Origin: JBBWZH01 sp035544115
Lineage (GTDB): Bacteria; Actinomycetota; Actinomycetes; Mycobacteriales; CADCTP01
NCBI GenBank assembly: GCA_963714145.1
Contig: OY970235.1
Span: 3,348,001 to 3,412,000 of the forward strand
Direction of reading: 5' to 3'
Length of the DNA stretch: 64,000 nucleotides
This document shows positions 1-7,991 of the stretch, one piece after another. The notes under the pieces are model-generated. The model searched no databases and was not told where the DNA came from. It worked only from the letters and a program-made list of their open reading frames with translations. The first letter of the stretch is position 1. Every line of letters starts with the position of its first letter. Both the position numbers and the translations under genes were made by a program.

Positions 1-748
1 CCGGGTCGGTGGTCGGGTCCGGCCGCCACCGCTGGACCGGCACCAGGCCGGGGGGAACCAGGTCGAAGCCGGCGAAGAAGCCGTGCACCGCGCCCGGTTC
101 CCGTGGCATGGCGAAGATCGCCGCCTGCTCCGAGGCCGCGAACTGGGCCGCGACCTGCGGCTGGCCGGCCGCGGTGATGTGCGAGAGAACCAGGTAGCTG
201 CCCGGCGCCAGCGCGTCCCGCAGCACCGCCAGCACGGCCTGCGGGTCGTCGGCGTCCGGGATGAAGTGCAGTAGCGAGGCGACCACCAGCCCGACCGGGC
301 GATCGAAATCGAGCAGCCCGCGGACGGCCGGGTGGCCGACGATCCGCTCCGGCCGGCGGGCATCCTCCCGCAGCACCAGGGTCTGCTCGTCGCCGGCCAG
401 GATCTGCCGGCCCTCGGCGACCGCCACCGGGTCGATGTCGACGTAGACCACCCGGGCATCCGGGGCGAGCTGCCGGGCCACCTCGTGCACGTTGCCGGCG
501 GTCGGCACGCCGGAGCCCAGATCCAGGAACTGCCGGACCCCGGACGCCACCAGGAAACGCACCGCCCGGCGCAGGAACGCCCGGTTCGCGTGTGCGGTCA
601 GCGGCACGTCCGGCACCATCGAGATCAGCGCCCGGGCGGCCTCGCGATCGACCGCGAAATTGTGTGAGCCGCCGAGCAGATAGTCGTATATCCGGGCCTG
701 GCTCGGCCGTTCGAAGTCAGCGGCGGCAGGCGAGTCAAGGCTTTCCAT
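1..748 (-). CDS. SAM-dependent methyltransferase, DUF574/SAV2177-like (3' end cut by window)
   Basis: Read on the minus strand from ATG at 748, preceded by a GGAAGGAA ribosome site. The frame stays open to the window edge, so the C-terminus is missing. The N-terminus carries 'RIYDYLLGG' and then 'FLDLGSGVPT' near residue 80, the SAM-binding glycine loop of the actinobacterial DUF574 (SAV2177-like) methyltransferases. Downstream 'VVYVDIDPVAV' supplies the acidic residue expected to bind the SAM ribose, and 'SLLHFIPDADDP' is also typical of the family. The substrate is unknown; many relatives sit in regulatory or secondary-metabolism neighbourhoods. The family call is firm, the function is not. 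Confidence 0.85.
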   Translation of the reverse strand, partial: MESLDSPAAADFERPSQARIYDYLLGGSHNFAVDREAARALISMVPDVPLTAHANRAFLRRAVRFLVASGVRQFLDLGSGVPTAGNVHEVARQLAPDARVVYVDIDPVAVAEGRQILAGDEQTLVLREDARRPERIVGHPAVRGLLDFDRPVGLVVASLLHFIPDADDPQAVLAVLRDALAPGSYLVLSHITAAGQPQVAAQFAASEQAAIFAMPREPGAVHGFFAGFDLVPPGLVPVQRWRPDPTTDP

Positions 749-1118
749 ATCGGCTTCCTTCCAACAATCAACTGACCTCGCCGAGCAGCGGGCACCGCAG
801 CCCAGGCGCCCCACCACCTGTCCCGCACCGGGCCCAACCGGCAGCCGGCAACACCGGACAGTACCCCCGCGCCGGTCCGGTGGTGTGCCTACCGGCAGAC
901 CTGCCTGGCGGCCGCGGTGCGGCCCTGGTACGCGGCTCGGGCCCGGTGCCGAATCGGCCCCGACGCCCGGCGGCGCGGTCGCGGCCGGCCCGGAAATGGC
1001 ATTACCGCCAGCGGCCGCCGGATGTATTGACCCGCCATCCAGCTGGGCCGGGCCGGCCGGCCGAGCCGCCCCGAAACGGCTCGACCGGGCACCGGGCAAT
1101 TCGCGGCCCGGCCGCCGA
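749..1118. other. Intergenic region, no gene seen
   Basis: About 370 bases between two minus-strand genes. It should hold the promoter of the methyltransferase gene near 760-850 and the end of the upstream gene's transcript. The open frames crossing it are arginine/proline-rich GC artefacts. I see no convincing terminator, RNA or repeat. Confidence 0.5.
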
Positions 1119-2183
1119 TCAGGCCAGCAGCGCCGAGACCGCGGGCTGGAACCGGGCCAGCGTCTGCGGGGTCTCGAATGGGGGCCGACCGACCAGCGTG
1201 CAGGCCCCGACCAGGACCGCGCAGAGCCGGCCGACCGGCACGGCCAGCACGACCGCCCCGGCCCGACCGCCCCGGCCGGCGCCGCCGGCGACGAGCGCGG
1301 CGTCGGCCGCGGTGGCGGCCTCGACCAGCCAGACGTTCAGGAAGTGGTCCCCCGGCCGGCGGCCGCTGACCGGCAGCGGGGACCCGCTGATCGACACGCA
1401 CCCGGTCACCCGGCCCAGCGCGGCCCCGATCCGGGTGTCGGTGTCCGCGGCGACCCAGATCGGCGGCAGGTCCTCGGCGATCGTCAGCCCGTCCACCCGG
1501 TAGGTGCGGTCGCCCTCGACGACGGCCGCGATGCCCAGCGCGATCGGAGCCAGCTCCCGGTCCGGGGCGTACCGCTCGTACCCGTCCTCGAACAGCACCG
1601 GCCCGCTGGCGGTCTCCACCACCCGGTACCCGCACGTCTCGGCCAGGTCGATGTCGTCCACCGCGGCCTCGGTGAGTATCTCGGCCAGCTGCGGCTCGGC
1701 CCGGCGGATCGCCCCGGCCGCCGTCACCGCCGGCACGCCGCCGGCCCGCCCGGTCGCGTAGCCGGCGAGCGTGGCGGCGACCACCACGTCCCGCCAGTCC
1801 ACCCGCTCGACGTCGATCGCGGACAGCGCGTCGAACGCCTCCCCGGCCAGCCGCGCGTCCCCGGTCCGGATCGCCGCGAACCCGCAGCGCTGGGCGAACA
1901 GCAGCACCGCGTACAGGTCGTCCATGGTCAGGCTGGCCCGTATCCGCGCCCGGCTCTGCTCCCCCGCCGTCACGTAGCCCGCGACGAACGCGGACAGCAC
2001 CGCGTCCGCCGGCTGCTCCACCCAGCGCCACAGGTCGCCGGACCCGACCGGGTACGTGACGCCCGCGATCGGTGACGGCCCGGCCGAGGCATGCCGCCGC
2101 TCAGCGGCTATCGCGGCGGCCACCTCCCGGCCCAGTACCGCGACATCCTCCGGACCACGGTCGAACCCGCCGTCACCGCCCAC
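1119..2183 (-). CDS. Conserved hypothetical protein
   Basis: A minus-strand frame of about 354 residues, alanine-rich but with well-ordered alternation of hydrophobic and charged residues and third-position GC typical of real genes here. I do not recognise a named domain. The first half looks helical ('FVAGYVTAGEQSRARIRASL'), and the second half contains short beta-like segments. No signal peptide or membrane segment is evident. The start is uncertain: a TTG at 2249 extends the frame, but residues before GTG 2183 look like translated non-coding DNA, so 2183 is preferred. Confidence 0.55.
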   Translation of the reverse strand: MGGDGGFDRGPEDVAVLGREVAAAIAAERRHASAGPSPIAGVTYPVGSGDLWRWVEQPADAVLSAFVAGYVTAGEQSRARIRASLTMDDLYAVLLFAQRCGFAAIRTGDARLAGEAFDALSAIDVERVDWRDVVVAATLAGYATGRAGGVPAVTAAGAIRRAEPQLAEILTEAAVDDIDLAETCGYRVVETASGPVLFEDGYERYAPDRELAPIALGIAAVVEGDRTYRVDGLTIAEDLPPIWVAADTDTRIGAALGRVTGCVSISGSPLPVSGRRPGDHFLNVWLVEAATAADAALVAGGAGRGGRAGAVVLAVPVGRLCAVLVGACTLVGRPPFETPQTLARFQPAVSALLA

Positions 2184-2354
2184 GGGTCGGACGCTAGCGC
2201 CGCGGCCGGCCAGCGCCGGCCATCCCCCAGCACCCAGCCGGACAGTCAACGGGAAACACCGGCCGGGCCGGCGCGGTCAAGCCGGGCGCACCGACCCCTT
2301 CGCCGGTGGCGCACAAGCATGCGGGCCTACGCCGACCCGGGCCAGGTGCCGGGA

Positions 2355-2975
2355 CTAACGGGTCAGGATGGTCTGTAGCAGCGCGGTGATCTGGGCGGTG
2401 AGCGCCTCGGGGGTGGTGCCGAGGGACACGCAGCGGCCCTCCAGCGGGCCGTCCAGCCACAGCGTCACGATGCCGATCGCGAGGGCCCAGATCATCGCCA
2501 CCAGCGCGGTGGGGTCGCCGGGTGGGGCGCTGCCGTCGCGCTGGCAGTCCAGCACCGTCTCGGTCAGCAGCTGGATCGCCGCGTCGCCGGCGGTCTGCGC
2601 CTCCGGGTGCTGCTGCGGCAGGGACAGCTCAGGCCGGAGCATGAGCCGCAGGTAGGCGGGGTGGTCGCGGGCGAACTGGACGTAGGTCTCGATCAGCGCG
2701 CCGAGCCCGCGGGCGGCGGTAGGGGCCTGCTGACGGGCCTGCCGTAGTTGCTGTTCGAGCAGTTCATGGCCGCGCACGGCGATCGCCGCCAGCAGCGCCG
2801 ACCGGTCGGTGAAGTGATGGTACGGCGCGCGCGGGCTCACCCCGCTGGCCCGCGCCACCCGGCGCAGGCTGACCGCGCCGATGCCCTCGGCCTCGATCAG
2901 CGCGACACACGCGGTGATCAGCTCCTCGCGCAGGCTGCCGTGGTGGTAGGTGGCTCTGGGCTGGCTGGCTGGCAC
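2355..2975 (-). CDS. TetR/AcrR family transcriptional regulator
   Basis: The N-terminal helix-turn-helix is classic TetR: 'YHHGSLREELITACVALIEAEG' followed by 'VSLRRVARASGVSPRAPYHHF'. The C-terminal ligand-binding region includes 'HPAYLRLMLRPEL', as in the WHG-type TetR C-terminal domain. GTG 2975 is preferred because the upstream ATG (3032) would place the operator palindrome inside the gene; no strong ribosome site precedes 2975, so the start is tentative. The gene is divergent from the reductase gene at 3071 and shares a 37-bp palindromic site with it, so it probably represses that gene and itself. The inducer is unknown. Confidence 0.88.
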   Translation of the reverse strand: MPASQPRATYHHGSLREELITACVALIEAEGIGAVSLRRVARASGVSPRAPYHHFTDRSALLAAIAVRGHELLEQQLRQARQQAPTAARGLGALIETYVQFARDHPAYLRLMLRPELSLPQQHPEAQTAGDAAIQLLTETVLDCQRDGSAPPGDPTALVAMIWALAIGIVTLWLDGPLEGRCVSLGTTPEALTAQITALLQTILTR

Positions 2976-2992
2976 GGCCCGAGCGTAGGCGG

Positions 2993-3022
2993 TTGACAGC
3001 TGCGCACCGTCACGTCTATACA
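2993..3022 (+). promoter_or_regulatory. Predicted promoter of the SDR reductase gene
   Basis: TTGACA (2993-2998) and TATACA (3017-3022) separated by 18 bp, close to the sigma-70 consensus. The predicted start of transcription is near 3029. The -10 element lies inside the left arm of the palindrome at 3014-3050, which fits repression by steric block. Confidence 0.65.
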
Positions 3023-3050
3023 ACGCATACATTCTATGCACCGTATAGAT
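3014..3050. promoter_or_regulatory. Nested palindromic operator, likely bound by the adjacent TetR protein
   Basis: Outer arms GTCTATAC (3014-3021) and GTATAGAT (3043-3050) match at 7 of 8 positions. Inner arms GCATA (3025-3029) and TATGC (3035-3039) match perfectly. Both pairs share one dyad centre at 3032. The site lies between divergent tetR and reductase genes and is AT-rich against a very GC-rich background. Confidence 0.72.
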
Positions 3051-3070
3051 GAACTCGGAGGCGGCAACCG

Positions 3071-4105
3071 GTGGTCGACACGAAGGTTCTGGTGACCGGA
3101 GCCACCGGCTACATCGCCGGGCACTGCATCGAGGAGCTGCTCGAGCACGGGTACGCGGTCCGCGGCACCGTCCGTGACCTGGGGACCGCGAAGGTCGCGC
3201 ACCTGCGGGCGCTCGCCCAGCGCACCGGCCGCTCGCTGGAACTGGTCGAGGCCCGCCTCGACGCCGACGCCGGCTGGGCCCAGGCCGTCGACGGCTGCGC
3301 CTACGTGTGGCATGTGGCCTCGCCGAACCCACCGGCACTGCCGAAGGACGAGGACGAGCTGATCCGGCCCGCGGTCGAGGGCACGCTGCGGGTGCTGCGC
3401 GCGGCCGCCGCCAGCGGGACGGTGCGGCGGGTCGTTCTGACCTCCTCGATCGACGCGATCAGGCACGGGCACAGTCAGGCTGACCAGGTCCGGACCGAGG
3501 CGGACTGGTCCGATGTGGACCGGTGCGGGCCGTACCCTAGGAGCAAGGTCTACGCCGAGCGGGCGGCCTGGGAGTTCGTCCGCGAGCAGAGCCTGGAACT
3601 GGTCACGATCAACCCCGGCCTGGTGCTCGGCCCGCTGCCGTACCCGCAGCGGACGACCTCGGTCGAGGTGATCCGCCTGCTGCTGGCGCACAAGCTGCCG
3701 GCGGTGCCGCGGCTCGGCTTCGCCGTGGTGGACGTCCGTGACATCGCCGCCGCGCACCGGCTCGCCATGGAGATCCCGCGGGCCGCCGGGAACCGGTACA
3801 TCTGCGCCGGCCAGCACCTGTGGATGGGCGACATCGCCGCCGTACTGGCCGCCGAGTTCGGCCCCCGCGGGCACCGGATCCCGACCCGCCCGATGCCGTA
3901 CCCGCTGATGTGGACGATCGCCCGGTTCGACCGGACGGTCCGGCTCGCCCTCGGCCTGGTCGGCGTGCCGGCGCTGGTCAGCGCCAGCCGGGCCGAACAG
4001 GAACTCGGCTGGACCGCCCGCCCGGCCAGGGATTCCATTGTGGACACCGCCGACAGCCTGCTGCGGCACGGGCTGGTCGCCACTCCCCCGCTCCGGCGCC
4101 GCTGA
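3071..4105 (+). CDS. NAD(P)-dependent epimerase/dehydratase, dihydroflavonol-4-reductase-like extended SDR
   Basis: A 344-residue extended short-chain dehydrogenase. The N-terminal 'VTGATGYIAGHCIEELL' is the GxxGxxA dinucleotide-binding loop, and 'YPRSKVYAERAAWEF' contains the catalytic YxxxK. 'LTSSIDAIRHG' supplies the serine of the active site. The layout resembles dihydroflavonol/cinnamoyl-CoA reductase-like enzymes that reduce a ketone or aldehyde with NADPH; the substrate cannot be read from sequence. GTG 3071 follows GGAGG at 3057-3061. It is divergent from a TetR gene and its promoter overlaps the palindrome, so it is probably inducible by the TetR ligand, perhaps as a detoxifying reductase. 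Confidence 0.87.
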   Translation: MVDTKVLVTGATGYIAGHCIEELLEHGYAVRGTVRDLGTAKVAHLRALAQRTGRSLELVEARLDADAGWAQAVDGCAYVWHVASPNPPALPKDEDELIRPAVEGTLRVLRAAAASGTVRRVVLTSSIDAIRHGHSQADQVRTEADWSDVDRCGPYPRSKVYAERAAWEFVREQSLELVTINPGLVLGPLPYPQRTTSVEVIRLLLAHKLPAVPRLGFAVVDVRDIAAAHRLAMEIPRAAGNRYICAGQHLWMGDIAAVLAAEFGPRGHRIPTRPMPYPLMWTIARFDRTVRLALGLVGVPALVSASRAEQELGWTARPARDSIVDTADSLLRHGLVATPPLRRR

Positions 4106-4156
4106 CCGGGCGGTTCCGGCCGCGCAACGTCCGCAATGACGTTTACGGTGCCCGCC

Positions 4157-4732
4157 ATGACCAACAGCGACTACCCGTGGGAACCGCCCCTGGCCGGCAC
4201 CGAGGCCGAGCACCTCGTCGGTGCGCTGGACCGGCTGCGCACGACCTTCCGCTGGAAGGCCGACGACCTCGACCCGGCCGGGCTGCAGACCCGCGTCGGC
4301 GCTTCCGCGCTGACTCTCGGCGGCCTGCTCAAGCACCTCGCGCGGGCCGAGGAGCAGATGTTCAGCACCAAGCTCAGCGGCGCGCCGCTCGGCCCGCCCT
4401 GGGACGCCACCGACTGGGACACCGACGATGACGACTGGGACTTCAAGTCGGCCGTCGACGACACCCCCGAGCAGCTCTACGCGCTGTGGGACAGCACCGT
4501 CGAACGGTCCAGGGCGAGGCTCGACGCCGCCCTGGCCGACGGCGGGCTGGACCAGCTCGTCCACCTCACCTGGCCCGATGGCCGGCACGCCAGCCTGCGG
4601 CGGCTCGTCTGCGACCTGATCGAGGAGTACGGCCGGCACACCGGCCACGCCGACCTCCTGCGCGAGGCCGTGGACGGACGCGTCGGTGAGGACCCGCCGG
4701 CCAGGTGGCGCGCCCGAGCGACCGCGAACTAG
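4157..4732 (+). CDS. DinB/DUF664 family protein, predicted metal-binding four-helix bundle
   Basis: The sequence begins 'YPWEPPLAGTEAEHLVGALDRL' and includes 'LLKHLARAEEQMF' and 'YGRHTGHADLLREAVDG'. These three histidine positions form the metal-binding triad of the DinB superfamily. In actinobacteria this family includes mycothiol-dependent enzymes (S-transferases, maleylpyruvate isomerase relatives), so thiol-dependent detoxification is a reasonable inference. ATG 4157 matches the usual family N-terminus; the frame is open from ATG 4136. It lies just downstream of the SDR gene on the same strand, with about 50 bp between them. Confidence 0.82.
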   Translation: MTNSDYPWEPPLAGTEAEHLVGALDRLRTTFRWKADDLDPAGLQTRVGASALTLGGLLKHLARAEEQMFSTKLSGAPLGPPWDATDWDTDDDDWDFKSAVDDTPEQLYALWDSTVERSRARLDAALADGGLDQLVHLTWPDGRHASLRRLVCDLIEEYGRHTGHADLLREAVDGRVGEDPPARWRARATAN

Positions 4733-4757
4733 CCACCAGGGGCGGACCGCCGGCGGG

Positions 4758-5660
4758 TCAGGCCGGGGCGGCCGAGGTCTCGCGCGCCGCGAGCCCGGCC
4801 GCCTCGGCCTGCAGCAGCCCGTTGACCTCCAGGTTGTACCGGGCGGCGAGGAGCAGCTCGCTGACCCGGTTGCGGAACTTGGTGTGGAAGTACCGCTTGT
4901 TCACGGTGTCGAGCTGCTTGATGGCCGCGTCCTCCATGTCGTGCGGGACGTGCACCGCGGCCGCCGCCCGGCACAGCTCGAACCGGAGCCCGGCACGGAA
5001 CAGCCGGTACCCCAGGTCGAGATCCTCGAAGCCCCACCTGCGGTACACCTCGTCGAACAGGCCCACCACGAACAGGTCCTCCCGGCGCACCGAGATGTTG
5101 CACCCCCAGAACGCCAGCCAGGGCGCCAGCTGGGTGGACAGGTCCTCCCCGTACCGGTCGTAGAAGTACTCCTCGCGCATGTCCCGGCCGGTCGGACCGG
5201 CCACCGCGAGCCGGCTGATGGACGCGTCGACGTCGCGGTGGTCGATGGCCGCGATGACCTCGGGCGCCAGCTCCGGAGCGCCGCGGAACGCCCACGAGTA
5301 GCCGACGACGGCCACCCGGTCCGCCGACCGGCGGTGCACCCGCACATGCCCGGACACCAGTCCGGTGCCGGGCAGCATGCCGCAGTCGAGCATGACGCAG
5401 ACGTCGCCGCTGGCCGCCCGGATACCCAGGTTGCGGGCGGCGGCCACCCGGTGCCCCAGGTCCGGCTGGAACAGGTAGCGGATCGGCAGCCGGTCGGCGA
5501 ACGCGGCGACCACCTGGTCGGTGCCATCGGTCGAACCGTCGTCGGCGACGACCACCTCGAAGCTGCGGCAGTCCTGCCGGGTCAACCCGGACAGCGTCTG
5601 CTGCAGCAGGTCAGCCCGATCGAACGTCGGAATGATCACCGTCGCGTCCAGCACCACCAC
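4758..5660 (-). CDS. Glycosyltransferase family 2 protein
   Basis: A GT-A fold family 2 glycosyltransferase of about 300 residues. The N-terminus reads 'ATVIIPTFDRADLLQQTL', then 'VVADDGSTDGT' binds the nucleotide sugar. The DxD position appears as 'VMLDCGM', and the acceptor/catalytic region is 'RRWGFEDLDLGYRLFRAG' with the expected ED pair. No membrane segment is seen, so it probably acts on a soluble or membrane-anchored acceptor at the inner leaflet. The start is uncertain: an AAGGGGG site at 5672-5666 precedes a run of GTG codons at 5660, 5657 and 5654; the frame is open to 5735. Substrate unknown. Confidence 0.83.
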   Translation of the reverse strand: MVVLDATVIIPTFDRADLLQQTLSGLTRQDCRSFEVVVADDGSTDGTDQVVAAFADRLPIRYLFQPDLGHRVAAARNLGIRAASGDVCVMLDCGMLPGTGLVSGHVRVHRRSADRVAVVGYSWAFRGAPELAPEVIAAIDHRDVDASISRLAVAGPTGRDMREEYFYDRYGEDLSTQLAPWLAFWGCNISVRREDLFVVGLFDEVYRRWGFEDLDLGYRLFRAGLRFELCRAAAAVHVPHDMEDAAIKQLDTVNKRYFHTKFRNRVSELLLAARYNLEVNGLLQAEAAGLAARETSAAPA

Positions 5661-5774
5661 ATCGGCCCCCTTCACACCCACCGTTGCGATGAGGATGCTA
5701 GGCCGACACCACCTACCGGCGAGGCCGATTGACACCGCGAGGCGACGGCTGGCGGCGCCAGCGAGGCTGCGGGC

Positions 5775-6278
5775 TCAGTACTGCCAGGGCAGCTGGACCG
5801 GGGCCGCCGGGATCCAGCCGGCGAGCAGGTCGGTCAGCAGCGGAACCAGCTCCAGCGGGTAGACGGTCGCGGTGGTGGCGGCCAACTCGTCGAGGGTCCA
5901 CCAGCGGTGCCCGCGGATGAGGCGGCGCTCAAGTTCGTCCCACCGGCTGGTGTCGACCTCGTGCCGATCCACCCGGTAGAAGAAGAAGTCGTCCCGGAAC
6001 ATCCCGCTGGCCCAGCGAAACTCGGCCGGGCCGCTCGTCACCGCGACGACGTCGCCGAGCAGGTCCGGCCGGACGACCAGCCCGGTCTCCTCGGTCAACT
6101 CCCGCGCGGCCGCCACCGCCAGCGGCTCACCGTCGCGCACGCCGCCGCCGGCGACCACCCAGCAGGTGCCCAGCTCCGGCGCCTCGAAGTCGTTGAAGGC
6201 TTCGAACATCAGCAGCCGATCGGCCTGATCGACCAGCAGTACGCGAGCCGACCGGCGCCGGTAAACCCCATCAGACAC
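5775..6278 (-). CDS. Nudix hydrolase
   Basis: A 167-residue single-domain protein with a complete Nudix box, 'GGVRDGEPLAVAAARELTEE' followed by TGL (pattern GX5EX7REUXEEXGU). It hydrolyses a nucleoside diphosphate linked to another moiety; the specificity is not readable. 'RSARVLLVDQADRLLMF' forms the first strand of the fold, and 'RWWTLDEL' is the usual C-terminal 'WW..EL' motif. Its 3' end faces no obvious partner, and it is separate from the glycosyltransferase gene. Confidence 0.88.
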   Translation of the reverse strand: MSDGVYRRRSARVLLVDQADRLLMFEAFNDFEAPELGTCWVVAGGGVRDGEPLAVAAARELTEETGLVVRPDLLGDVVAVTSGPAEFRWASGMFRDDFFFYRVDRHEVDTSRWDELERRLIRGHRWWTLDELAATTATVYPLELVPLLTDLLAGWIPAAPVQLPWQY

Positions 6279-6482
6279 CCACCCACGCTAGCGACCCGGC
6301 CGGCCGTGGCGATCGGGGTGGTCCCGCTACGCCGGGCCGGCCGGCCCGGTGCGGGTCGACCATGCGTGGCTGATCGGCCGGGTGATTTGCGGGGCGGGTC
6401 GTTGGCCGGGTGGGCCCGGCCAACCTAGGGTGACAAACAGCGTTTTCCGTCGTTGAAGGTACGAGAACGGACGGAGGCGACG

Positions 6483-7925
6483 ATGCCTGTTCCTGGCCGG
6501 ATGGATCGACGGAGCGTGCTGCGGGTGCTGGCCGGCACCGGCGCGGTAACCGCGGCGGGTCAGTGGCTGTCGTCGCCGGCCAGCCTGGCGGCCGCCCCGG
6601 CCGGCGTTCCGGGCCGCTCCGCCCGACCGCCGGACCAGGTGATCGCCGCCGACGTCCGCGGCGAGTTCCTGCGCGCCTGGAACGCCTACCAGCGGCTGGC
6701 CTTCGGGCGCGACGAGCTGCTGCCGCTGTCCGGCGCCGGCAGCGACTTCTTCGCCGACGGCCACCCGGTCGGGCTGACCATCGTCGAGGCGCTGGACACG
6801 CTGTACCTGATGGAGCTCGACGACGACCTCGAGCGCGCGGTCCGCTGGTGCGAGCAGAACCTCAGCTTCGACATCGACGCCGACTTCCAGGTGTTCGAGA
6901 CGATCATCCGGATGGTCGGCGGCCTGCTGTCCGGGTTCCACGCGACCGGGCGCAAGTCCCTGCTGCGGCTGGCCACCGATCTGGCCGACCGGCTGCTCCC
7001 GGCGTTCACCGGGTCGCCGACCGGCGCGCCGTACCGCTTCGTGAACCTGCGCACCGGCGCGGTCAGCGGGGTGGAGAACGTGCTGGCCGAGATCGGTACC
7101 AACGTGGCCGAGTTCGGTGACCTCACCCGGCTGACCGGAGATCCGAAATACCTGCAGGCCAGCAAGCGGGCGTTCCGCGCCGTGGTGGACCGGCGATCCG
7201 CGCTGGACCTGGTCGGCACCAGCCTCAACGTCGAGACCGGCGCCTGGGTGAACCAGACCGCCACCGTCGACCCGCCGGTGGACTCCTTCTTCGAGTACCT
7301 CTTCGACGGCTTCGACCTGCTCGGCGACCGCGAGCTGCTGAGCTGGTACCAGCTGCTGACCGCGGCGATCCTGCGGCACGAGCAGGAAACCGTCGACGGG
7401 CGGCTGTGGTTCCGCCGGGTGAACATGAACACCGGCGCCCCGGTGGCCAGGCGTACCTCCGAGCTGACCGCCTTCTACGCCGGGCTGCTCGGCCAGAGCG
7501 GCCACTTCCGGCTCGGCGCGGCCTTCCACGACTCGTGGACCGCGGTGACCGCCCGGTACCCGCTGATCCCCGAGGGCTTCGACTACTCCACCTTCACCGC
7601 TACCGGCCCGGGCAACCAGTTGCGGCCCGAGTACGTGGACGCCGCGTTCAACCTGTGGCTGGTATCCGGCCGCGAGATCTACCGCGATCGGGCCTACGAC
7701 TACTACCAGCGGGTGAAGCGGACCTGCGCGGTACGCAACGGCTACACGATCGCCACCGACGTGACCACCACCCCGGTCACCTTGGGCGACCTGACCTCGG
7801 CCTACTGGTTCAGCGAGAACATGAAGTACTACTACCTGATGTTCGCCGCCTCGCCCCGCTTCGACTACCGGGACAACTACCTCAGCACCGAGGGCAACGT
7901 ACTGCGCGGCCTGCGCCGGCCGTGA
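6483..7925 (+). CDS. Secreted glycoside hydrolase family 47 (alpha-1,2-mannosidase-like)
   Basis: About 480 residues. ATG 6483 follows GGAGG (6473-6477). The N-terminus 'DRRSVLRVLAGTGAVTAAG' is a twin-arginine signal, so the enzyme is exported folded. The mature part matches GH47: 'FLRAWNAYQRLAFGRDELLP', 'IVEALDTLYLMEL', 'FETIIRMVGGLLSG', 'RPEYVDAAFNLW' and the C-terminal 'TSAYWFSENMKYYYLMF'. GH47 enzymes are calcium-dependent, inverting alpha-1,2-mannosidases; bacterial members are uncommon relative to fungal and animal ones. A possible role is trimming mannose from fungal or plant glycans. It ends in a shared terminator facing the next minus-strand gene. Confidence 0.88.
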   Translation: MPVPGRMDRRSVLRVLAGTGAVTAAGQWLSSPASLAAAPAGVPGRSARPPDQVIAADVRGEFLRAWNAYQRLAFGRDELLPLSGAGSDFFADGHPVGLTIVEALDTLYLMELDDDLERAVRWCEQNLSFDIDADFQVFETIIRMVGGLLSGFHATGRKSLLRLATDLADRLLPAFTGSPTGAPYRFVNLRTGAVSGVENVLAEIGTNVAEFGDLTRLTGDPKYLQASKRAFRAVVDRRSALDLVGTSLNVETGAWVNQTATVDPPVDSFFEYLFDGFDLLGDRELLSWYQLLTAAILRHEQETVDGRLWFRRVNMNTGAPVARRTSELTAFYAGLLGQSGHFRLGAAFHDSWTAVTARYPLIPEGFDYSTFTATGPGNQLRPEYVDAAFNLWLVSGREIYRDRAYDYYQRVKRTCAVRNGYTIATDVTTTPVTLGDLTSAYWFSENMKYYYLMFAASPRFDYRDNYLSTEGNVLRGLRRP

Positions 7926-7939
7926 GCCGCGCCACCGCC

Positions 7940-7966
7940 GGCGCACCCTGGTAGGGCGGGTGCGCC
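7940..7966. terminator. Bidirectional hairpin terminator
   Basis: GGCGCACCC (7940-7948) and GGGTGCGCC (7958-7966) pair perfectly over 9 bp around a 9-nt loop. It lies between the convergent GH47 gene (stop 7925) and the minus-strand gene ending at 7992. Confidence 0.7.
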
Positions 7967-7991
7967 AGCGGCGGTCAGCGTCCGGGTCCGG

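Noticed and set aside
2183..2249. Upstream TTG start for the hypothetical protein at 1119
   Set aside because: The extra 22 residues look like translated intergenic DNA and there is no ribosome site.
6428..6450. GACAAACAGCGTTTTCC upstream of GH47 as the same LacI-type site as at 13876
   Set aside because: It resembles the dyad but has three extra bases at the centre, which breaks the operator geometry; may be chance.
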